Assembly (NCBI GenBank): GCA_023053545.1
Contig: JAKZAN010000004.1
Coordinates: 5,394,001-5,458,000 of the forward strand
From: Lepidurus packardi
Lineage: Eukaryota > Arthropoda > Branchiopoda > Notostraca > Triopsidae
DNA: 64,000 nucleotides
Reading direction: 5' to 3'
The notes under the pieces were generated by a model. It searched no databases. It had not been told where the DNA came from and saw only the letters and a list, made by a program, of their open reading frames with translations. Both the position numbers and the translations under genes were made by a program. Positions 56,801 through 64,000 of the stretch are shown here, piece after piece (the first letter of the stretch is position 1; every line of letters starts with the position of its first letter).

Positions 56801-59800
56801 ACTCAAGGAGATTACCTAGCACTCCAGTTATTACAAAACCGACTTGTGCTTAACTTAAATATTGGTAAGACATTAAGTTTTCGTTATTAGAAGTAAACAA
56901 GTTTTAATAATTCAATTGACATTATGTGCAAGTAGTTGATATTTTTTTCAAAAGATGGCATTAATATACTACACCGATATCATGATAGGTATGCAATTTG
57001 AAGCGAAAATTTAAAAGAAATTTAACGAAATGATTGAGTTTTTTTTAAATGTCTTAATATGCGTTCTCACCAAGAGGGGGAAACTCGAAAATTCCCGAAA
57101 AAAATATGTGATATCAATGCCATCTTTTGACAAAAAATAGCAATTATTTGCACTGCAATGCGACCTTATTACTAGGATAAGTTATTATTCATATTATTAC
57201 TATTTAAATTATTTTTATACTGTAACTATTATTATTCTTTTTATATTTTTTTAGGTTCGGGCTTGATGACCAGTATGACAGTCGGCAGTTTATTAGACGA
57301 CAATCTCTGGCATGACGTCATGATTGTGAGAAATAGAAGGGATGTGATTTTTACCGTCGACCGAGTTATGATCAAAGACAAAATTAAAGGAGATTATGCG
57401 CAATTAGACTTGGATCGAGAGTTCCTTATTGGCGGCTCTCCCACGTTAGAAGAAGGAATGCTGACTATTCAGAATTTTACAGGGTGCATGGAAAACTTCT
57501 TTATCAATGGTACCAACGTCATCCGTGCTGTCAGAGACCCTTCGCACGAAGATCATTGGATTTTCACGGCTATAAAAGCTTCTTCCTTTTGTCCAGTAAG
57601 TTTCTATAATTAAAAAAAGTAGTAATTTGAATAATTTCATTATGGTAATTCTTTTTCCCTTCTATTTGATTTCTACAGACAGAGAAAGTCATTCCTATTA
57701 CCTTCCTAACTGCCAGTTCATACGCTCGTTTGCCCAGTTACGAAGGTACCAAATCCCTCAATGTTAGTCTGGCCTTCCGTACTTACGAAGAAAATGGGCT
57801 ATTAGCGTATCACAAGTTCACTTCTAACGGTTTCGTAAAGGTACAGTCATACTTTCATAAATTGACCCTTTATGAATTAAATTGATGATTTGAAATGGAT
57901 ATAGGTGTATTTGGAAACGGGAAAAATGAAAGTAGAGTTATCTTCCAAAGATGTCTCTCGCATTGTACTGGACAATTTCGCCGAAACGTGGAACGATGGG
58001 AGATGGCATATGATAGTACTGACATTAGCTGAGAACTCGCTCATTCTGAACATCAATGGGCGTGCCATGAAAACAGTGCGTTTGCTCACCTTTTTAACAG
58101 GAGCATACACATTGATTGGAGGAGGTGTACCGGGCTCGCCTGGATTCCTGGGCTGCATGAGACAAATCAACGTGGATGGACACACCAAAATTCCCACGAA
58201 TTGGAATCCAGAAGTAATTCTTATCGATGATTGTTAATATTGATTATTTTTAGTTCTTCATATATATTATTCGCAATTCTTAATATAGATTATTCGTAAT
58301 TCTTAATATCGACTTATCGATCATTTTTATCGATAACTATTCGTATTTATAATTTCATTTTACAGTACTTTCAATAAAAATGGTTATACGTATTTGTTAG
58401 GAATTTTGCTGCAAAGGAGAAATTGTGTTCGATGCCTGCCAGATGGTGGATAAGTGTACACCAAACCCTTGCGAACATGGGGGCATGTGCAAACAAACTT
58501 CCGAAGACTTTTATTGCGATTGTACTCACACGGGTTATACCGGCGCAGTATGTCATGCTTGTAAGTTCCGTCCTAGAATCTTAATGTAGTGCACTTTTAG
58601 GATTCTAATAGTGAATCTTATTTTAGCTACACATCCGGTTTCTTGTGATGCTGCCCAACAATCTGCTTTGGGATCTCCCAAGTTTGAAACCAACATTGAC
58701 GTAGATGGATCAGGACCTCTACCATCTTTTCCAGTGACTTGTGAATATTTTAGTAAGGCAATTTTTTTTCCTGTCCGATCGCTGTCGAAGCTTAGAAACT
58801 TAATATGTGGTGGTTTAGATGATGGCCGCACTTTAACCTACGTGGGGCATAAAAACGATCAAACGACTGTTGTGAACGGGTTTAACGCCCCAGGCAGTTT
58901 CATTCAGAATATTGCGTACAATGCAGACATGGACCAGATTGGGCTCTTGGTTAACCGCTCCTATGCGTGCAGACAACGATTGCGTTATGACTGTCGTAGT
59001 TCACGCCTTTTCAACAGTCCTTGTAAGTTGACTAATAATTGATAAATAGATTGATAGGATTTCGATTATTTGTCATTTTTCGTTCTTTTTAGATGCGTCA
59101 GAGTCTCAAGACTTTAGGCCAAATTCTTGGTGGGTTTCTCGCCAGAATTTACGTATGGACTATTGGGCAGGTTCTTTACCCGGCTCACGCAAGTGCGAGT
59201 GTGGAATCTATGGCACATGTGTGGACAAAACAAAATGGTGTAATTGTGATGCAGGTAATTTCACTTTTAAGTTACTACCTTGAAGTGCAGTAGATGGCGC
59301 TTGTTGTGATCTCCGGTTATGAGAATCAGCCGTTTTATGGAATGAAATTTTAAAGGACCGATTCATAATGAAAAAATTTATAGCATTTAATAGGTTATTA
59401 GAAGTACATATTTTCGGTTATTATGAATCTCCGCTTAGTAGAAACAATATTCATTTGACAGATTTGGTCGCAATAAGGGGCATTTATTGTACTTCGAATC
59501 CTATCCTAAATGTCTTAATCTTTTTTACAAAATCTTTTTACAATATTTGCTAGTTTTACTAATTTGAGTATACTAACTTTTTTAATTGGCTTGACTTGCA
59601 GGTTTGGAGACGTGGTTAGCTGATGAGGGGGAACTTACTGAAAAGGAGTACTTACCTGTTCGACAGTTACGTTTCGGAGATACGGGCACACCGCTGGACG
59701 AAAAGGAAGGCAAATACACACTGGGATCACTTATCTGCGAAGGAGATGGTAGCTAACTGTTAATAGCTAACTGTTAATATAGAGAAAAAGGGGCTCAATT

Positions 59801-61724
59801 TCAATTGTTATGTTTCTTTTAAGTTATGGTGGAGAACGTAGTAACTTTCCGCGTCGCTGATGCCACCATTGACTTTCCGACGTTTGACATAGCGCACAGT
59901 GGCGATATTACCTTCGAATTCCGCACCACTATGGACAACGCGGTGCTAATCCACAGCAAAGGACCTGTAGACTACATCAAAGTGTCTATCGTGGGCGGAG
60001 ATCAAATCCAGTTCACATACCAAGCGGGTTCAGGACCACTGGGAGTCACGGTGGAGACCTCTACCAAACTCAATGACAATCAATGGCATTCGGTATCGGT
60101 GGAGCGTAATCGCAAAGAGGCACGTGTGGTAGTGGACGGGGCCTTGAAAGCAGAAGTGCGCGAGCCGCCTGGACCAGTACGTGCAATGCATTTAACGTCG
60201 CCTTTTGTGGTGGGATCTACTGTGGACTACAAAGATGGCTTTGTGGGCTGCATGCGAGGATTAATGTTGAATGGTCGTCATATGGATATGAGATCGGCTG
60301 CTCTTCGAGGCCTCTATGGTAAAGAATTATTTCATATTATATATCTTAATATTAAATTTCTTAATATTTTCGCGAAATTCTAAAAAAAAATCTTATTATT
60401 TCGTCAGGTTTTTAAAAAATTGGTTGTAATTGTTAATTTTTTGGGCTAGGTATTGGTTTGGGCTGTACGGGCAAGTGTGACAGCAGTCCTTGTTTGAATA
60501 ACGGCACTTGTCATGAAGGTTATGATCGTTATACTTGCGAATGCCGGTTTACGTCATTCAAAGGGCCAATCTGCGCTGATGGTGTGTAATTTTCTTTCAA
60601 TACTAGCTGAACATTTCACATTTGGCTTTCAGTCCGAAATGAAACTTTGACGTGTTTTTAACGATGAATTTTCCTTGTATTCTACAGAAATTGGCGTGAA
60701 CATGCAGAGCAACTACATGATCAAGTACGAGTTTCCCGGCACGTACAAATCCACCTTGTCCGAGAACATCCGTGTGGGTTTCACCACCACCGATCCGAAA
60801 GGATTCTTGATGGGACTATTTTCGGAAATATCCAAGGAATACTTGACCCTAAGCGTGTCCAATAGTGGGTCCTTGCGTCTTGTCTTCGATTTTGGCTTTG
60901 AGCGACGTGAGTTTATCTTCGCGAACCAGACTTTTGCCACAGGACAGTACCACGACGTTCGAATCCGGCGAGAAGAGGGAGGGTCACGCGTGGTAATGAT
61001 AGTCGACAACTATGAGCCTCAGTATCAGGATTATCCGATCAATCCTTCGGCCGATGCACAATTCAACAATATCCAGTACATGTACCTGGGACGCAATACT
61101 ACCATGACCGAAGGGTTCACTGGTTGCCTTTCACGTGTCGAGTTTGACGATATTTACCCTCTGAAATGGCTTTATCAACAGAATCGACCAACTAGTATCA
61201 AAAGCTCTCCTGGTATAAGACAAATAAACTCTTAAGTCATTTGTTGGTTTGTTTTATAACTGAATTCTTTACGTTTTTCTTTCAGAATCCATATCCGAAG
61301 ATTTCTGCGGTATTGAGCCTGTGACTCATCCTCCAGATGTTCGTGAAACCCGGCCACCACCTAACGTAGATGAAGGCGAGCTGGAGAAATACTATCCACC
61401 AGCACATTCTGCGGTTCTAGGAGGTCAACATTTACTTTCCATTTCCATTTACTTTACATTTACACTATGTACATTTACATTTACTACGAGTGCTTCCCGG
61501 AAAATTAATAAATATGTTTTCTTATGTTTGTAGGTATCTTAGCAGTTCTCTTCATGGCGTTGGTGTGCATGGCTATTTTAATCGGTCGGTACATGTCTCG
61601 CCACAAGGGTGACTATGTGACGCAAGAGGACAAAGGAGCGGAAAATGCTGCAGATGCAGATTTTGCTGTCATGCACTCAACGACTGGACACCATGTAGAA
61701 AAGAAGAAGGAATGGTTCATTTAG
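53891..61724 (+). CDS. Nrx-IV: Neurexin IV (CASPR family, septate junction)
   Basis: Nrx-IV is a type I membrane protein of septate junctions and neuron-glia contacts, partnering Contactin and Neuroglian and binding protein 4.1/Coracle. Exons: 53891-53942, 54088-54186, then either 55622-55818 or 56008-56204, then 56451-56592, 56661-56864, 57255-57595, 57679-57840, 57905-58213, 58401-58560, 58627-58752, 58819-59022, 59093-59254, 59602-59748, 59824-60318, 60450-60581, 60688-61212, 61286-61423 and 61534-61724. They give 1,261 aa (fly 1,284). Order: signal peptide 1-18, discoidin domain to about 163, LamG, LamG, EGF (CTPNPCEHGGMC, about 515-545), fibrinogen-like (about 550-720), LamG (about 770-930), EGF (CDSSPCLNNGTC), LamG (about 985-1150), TM about 1199-1217. 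The short tail has a 4.1-binding-type RHKGDY and a C-terminal PDZ ligand EWFI. Confidence 0.96.
54501..55346 (+). CDS. AASDHPPT: Phosphopantetheinyl transferase nested in Nrx-IV intron 2
   Basis: This enzyme moves the 4'-phosphopantetheine arm of coenzyme A to a serine of carrier proteins (fatty acid synthase ACP, mitochondrial ACP, aminoadipate reductase). One uninterrupted frame of 281 aa (human 309) starts MVEVRWAFRTGTW, like the human EGVRWAFSCGTW. It has FNVSHQGHWVVLAG (95-108), the Mg/CoA motif IGIDVME with Asp117, and WCLKESYVKAVG with Lys167 and Glu168, so the catalytic set is complete. RDAKASLAGRLLMR (42-55) is the N-lobe signature. The C-terminus is Ser-rich and diverged. The gene lies wholly between Nrx-IV exons 2 and 3 on the same strand. 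It lacks introns whereas the human gene has them, which fits a retrocopy that replaced or supplements the original; that is inference. Confidence 0.93.
   Translation: MVEVRWAFRTGTWQPSLGQLSHALQCIQSEERHRISQFLFQRDAKASLAGRLLMRHYLSRVTGLPWAQVRLARSNHGRPYWLPPPEQCTVNSVDFNVSHQGHWVVLAGTNSTSIGIDVMEFDMARLSRLEEFFHTLRRQFTPYEWGAIKEGPPTMQLRSFFRHWCLKESYVKAVGLGIGFDLQRLSFSVRNVLKTNQTTVDTTLMVDDVICPWYFEETLMDENHCLTVALPRAPTNPTPFSIVSSSELLSSSQHLTDESQEALAFSILAKEEQPRRSHSPH
55622..55818 (+). other. Nrx-IV: Nrx-IV alternative discoidin exon, version A
   Basis: 197 nt, entering in phase 1 and leaving in phase 0. It encodes VGGVWTAKNSDFQQYL and then DLKNITGIATSGRNSPKEF, the canonical middle of the F5/8 type C fold. It is flanked by an AAAACAG acceptor and an AAG|GTATTG donor. 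Corresponds in position to exon 3 of Drosophila Nrx-IV. Confidence 0.9.
56008..56204 (+). other. Nrx-IV: Nrx-IV alternative discoidin exon, version B
   Basis: Also exactly 197 nt with the same phases. It encodes GTGAWVAALNNYYQQLTI and then YIHYSDDGEAWSTRK, a diverged paralogue of the preceding exon. Including both exons in one mRNA would shift the frame (the second copy would be read in the wrong phase), so only one can be used at a time. Corresponds to exon 4 of Drosophila Nrx-IV. Confidence 0.9.
59288..59489. mobile_element. pogo-derived MITE, copy 3, in an Nrx-IV intron
   Basis: The ends CAGTAGATGGCGCTTGTTGT and GGTCGCAATAAGGGGCATTT...ATTG are diverged versions of the pogo termini in copies 1 and 2. 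Subterminal sequence (AGAATCAGCCGTTTTATGGA) is also shared with copy 1. At about 202 bp it keeps only the end regions. It sits in the 347-nt intron after the exon at 59093-59254. Confidence 0.75.
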
Positions 61725-61969
61725 AGCAGTTTGTTGTGCCAAGCGCCGTTTTAAAAGAAGCCATCACGATGGCACTTTATATCTTCCGCCGTACTTGTTA
61801 GTTGCGATTGGGTTTTCCAGTAAGTAACGGTTTAGTGCAAGTTTTGTTTGATTCCGTCCTGATTTCATTCCATGAGAAGTTTGGCTTCGACACAGCTAAT
61901 TTGACTGGTATTAGTTTACTTACCTGTCTCCATTCCAGTTTTTTTCCTTTGTAAGAGAACAAGTTTTTG

Positions 61970-61975
61970 AATAAA
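61970..61975 (+). terminator. Nrx-IV poly(A) signal
   Basis: AATAAA about 245 bp after the Nrx-IV stop, the only canonical hexamer close to the stop on this strand before the SIL1 3' end. Confidence 0.5.
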
Positions 61976-62078
61976 AGGCGTTTACAAATATAGGGCTTAC
62001 TAATAAAACATTTGATTATAAGCCCACTGTTAATCTTAAAAGCTAATAGATGGCGTTTTCAAAATACTTCTATTTGAA

Positions 62079-62084
62079 TTTATT
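62079..62084 (-). terminator. SIL1 poly(A) signal
   Basis: TTTATT on the plus strand, AATAAA on the minus strand, about 75 bp after the SIL1 stop codon. Confidence 0.45.
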
Positions 62085-62159
62085 TTTGACGTGTCCGTTA
62101 ACTCATAAATAAGGCCTATTTGATGCACATTAAACCAGTTTATATTACTTGTAAGTAAA

Positions 62160-63797
62160 TCACAGTTCATCATGCCAAGTTTTGGTGTTAGTCAAGTTAG
62201 CTATGAGAGAACTACAAACACTAAGCATTTCTGTATAAAAATGATACAAATCCTGATCATTTGCTCTTTCTTGGACAGCCAACTCTGAGTAATGCTCCTT
62301 ATATTCTTGTAGTAAGTGAATGTATGGTGTGAAGGCCTTGTGGCAACTGGAAGCTAAGCTTCGCATGCAATTTAGTACTTTTTCGAGCACATCATGTTCC
62401 ATTCGCATGGGGCGATCCGATAGGATTGAGGAGAGATCGTCGCGTCTAGCTTGTCGGCTTTCTGGCCAACGAGACAGCAATTGTGGAATATGTTCGCACC
62501 AACCATGCTCCAGCAAAGTTTCTTCGAGACGGATTTCCCTATACTGTAGAATCTTCTGCCGTAACAAAGCGTCTTCTTGCTGCGCGACGCTGAGTTCCAC
62601 CGCCTGTCGATTTTCCAGTAATGCTTTGATAATCGCCTTCTTTTCATCCATTTCCTCTCCGCTTGACGTGGTGTCTGCCTGAGTGACATTTCCATTTTCG
62701 TTTAAGGTAATGTTATTAGGTACTGGCAGTTGTGAAGATTCAAGCAACAGGTCATGCAAAAGGGTAACAACTTTTAACTGAAGGTTCCGCAATTCAGCTG
62801 CGTCAGATTCAAACACGCCAGCAAAGGCACTCAGGCCACCATGATGTATGAATTCTTTCTGAGCGAGAGGGAAATTACGTATTAAGCCAGAAATAGCGTA
62901 AATTGCCCTGCGTTGGACAATATTGTCTGGATCGAATGATACAAGTCGAATGAGACTTGGAATAATGCCTACTTCCATGCAGGCTATCTGAAAGCTAGGA
63001 TTGCTTTGGGCTGCCGAACCGAGGAAAAGTGCTGCAGCACTTCGTAAGCCAGCGTGAGTGGAGTTTAAGGCTGGAATGATTATCTTGGTTAGAGAATCGG
63101 TTTTGGCAAAGTCTCCGGCGTTGTCCACTTGGTGGATGTAGTACTCCAAGTCAACAAGGATATCTGCGCGAGTTTCGTCATCATTGGTAGCTTGATAAGT
63201 CTCGATAAGTTGACTAATAACTTCTGCGTCCGTCTGCATTGTCAATTTCAATTCTTCAAAGTCTTTCTTTAGTTGTTCATAGCTGCGAAAGCTCTGTTTG
63301 GTGTCCTGCTCAGGCGAATCATCTTTAATTTTCCTCAGGAGTTTCTTTAACTCTTCAGGACTAGGTATTTCAGAATTACTGATTGTGATTCTTTGACTAC
63401 TTTCAGGGGTAGCTGGGTTTGATACGGTAAGGAGAGCTGACGGAGAATTAGCAGATTCTTTGTTGGCCTCTAACAATTTCGCTTCTTTGCTTCCGGTCTC
63501 CAGATTTATCCGCACATGAAGCCCTTTTGGTACACTCTGCCCTAATTACGAAACTTGTAGACTTATTTTTTTAATGGATTTAATGCCAAACTTATTACCA
63601 TGTTTTATTGTTTGCCATTCATGAGTAGGGCGAAAGTCCTCAACTTGTTTCTGGTTGGATTTCTCTTCGCCAAGCGCTTTATTTTGCAATTCTGGGTTTG
63701 CAGTAGACAAGTCAGTGTTCACGAAGAGGCATGCGAGGATCACAAATAAAGTAATTTTTGAAAAATAAGACCCATTTTCCACCCTTATTTTAAACAT
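62160..63797 (-). CDS. SIL1: SIL1 (ER nucleotide exchange factor for BiP)
   Basis: SIL1 is an armadillo-repeat protein of the ER lumen that releases ADP from BiP. Two minus-strand exons, 63599-63797 and 62160-63541, join in phase and give 526 aa (human 461). The ATG at 63797 is chosen because it is followed by a basic stretch and the hydrophobic ITLFVILACLFV, a signal peptide or anchor. The frame upstream lacks another ATG. FRPTHEWQTIKHGQSVPKG spans the intron and matches the human FHPTHEWQ region. RSYEQLKKDFEELK and VDLEYYIHQVDNAGDFAK follow, then armadillo repeats such as FLGSAAQSNP and AIYAISGLIRNFPLAQKEF. The C-terminus ends HDEL, an ER-retrieval signal. The middle acidic linker (about residues 330-360) is longer than in human. 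Confidence 0.94.
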
Positions 63798-64000
63798 TGT
63801 TTGCCGCGTAGTGTAGTTTTCCTTTGTGAATGTTCCGAGTTTTGCCACGTGGGCGGCGCCATCGTCTGATCAGTGTTGCCACTTAAATATAGCTCGGAAA
63901 AAGCGCTCCTAAAGTCGCCAAAGCACTCGCCGAGAAGTAAGAATAAGGTAAAACACATAGAAATTATGTGATATTATAAAGACTACACTATTACTTGCTA
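63798..64000. other. SIL1 promoter side and window edge
   Basis: This region should carry the SIL1 promoter. A GAATAAG|GTAAAA sequence at about 63943-63952 could be the donor of a leader exon of a divergent gene to the right, but the window ends before anything can be tested. Confidence 0.3.

Larger units (their letters stand above)
61725..62159. other. Convergent 3' region of Nrx-IV and SIL1
   Basis: 435 bp with no coding potential. Nrx-IV transcripts probably end after AATAAA at 61970-61975, and SIL1 transcripts after the minus-strand AATAAA at 62079-62084. The two 3' UTRs therefore approach within about 100 bp. Confidence 0.6.

Noticed and set aside
56660-56890. Nrx-IV exon starting at an internal ATG (56636 frame)
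   Set aside because: The phase from the preceding exon requires the acceptor at 56661; the ATG-led frame starts inside the intron.
1-64000. tRNA, rRNA, CRISPR or bacterial operon features
   Set aside because: No cloverleaf with A/B boxes, no rRNA-like blocks, no regular short repeats with spacers, and all genes are intron-bearing eukaryotic types.

Overview
The window is nuclear DNA from an animal, almost certainly an arthropod outside the higher flies. Genes are protein-coding and split by many short GT-AG introns (mostly 55-250 nt, the shortest supported one 55 nt). The window holds a lolal-type BTB gene and a Neurexin IV with the insect-style paired alternative discoidin exons. Degenerate TTAGG-like stretches occur in dispersed repeats. 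Gene density and intron size would suit a compact crustacean-type genome, but the species cannot be fixed from the sequence alone. There are no bacterial, viral, rRNA, tRNA or CRISPR features that I can support.

Layout. 1-7.5 kb: no supportable gene, one fold-back element. 7.5-8.6 kb (+): dysbindin (BLOC-1). 9.3-11.2 kb (+): RNPC3, the U11/U12-65K protein of the minor spliceosome. 11.4-20.9 kb (-): an 11-exon GSE1 homologue (LSD1/CoREST corepressor subunit) whose introns are full of DNA-transposon remnants. 22.4-26.7 kb (-): a protein with six CxxC-pair (zinc-type) repeats that I do not recognise. 27.8-28.2 kb (+): lolal. 32.1-37.6 kb (+): an RGK-type small GTPase. 38.2-39.3 kb (+): mitochondrial GrpE. 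39.5-40.7 kb (-): MAK16. 42.6-43.7 kb (+): an intronless-CDS RPA-like OB-fold/zinc-ribbon protein with its own TATA promoter. 44.4-45.5 kb (+): PQBP1. 45.7-46.3 kb (+): LSM1. 47.6-53.5 kb (+): WDR11 in 22 exons. 53.9-61.7 kb (+): Neurexin IV, with an intronless AASDHPPT (phosphopantetheinyl transferase) gene nested in its second intron on the same strand. 62.2-63.8 kb (-): SIL1, the BiP exchange factor, ending in HDEL.

How the genes relate. They are housekeeping and developmental genes packed side by side, not a pathway cluster. Themes recur by chance or by chromatin neighbourhood: RNA processing (RNPC3, PQBP1, LSM1, MAK16), Hsp70 exchange factors (GrpE, SIL1) and transcriptional corepression (GSE1, lolal, perhaps the zinc-repeat protein). 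I built the exon models by matching reading frame, splice-site phase and family similarity recalled from memory. For every fully modelled gene the exon phases close exactly.

The best leads are: (1) two 197-nt alternative discoidin exons of equal length and phase in Nrx-IV; (2) the same-strand nested AASDHPPT gene; (3) the six-repeat zinc-binding protein; (4) the RPA-like protein; and (5) several nonautonomous transposon families (pogo-like, TTAA-flanked piggyBac-like, fold-backs), including one element inserted inside another within a WDR11 intron.
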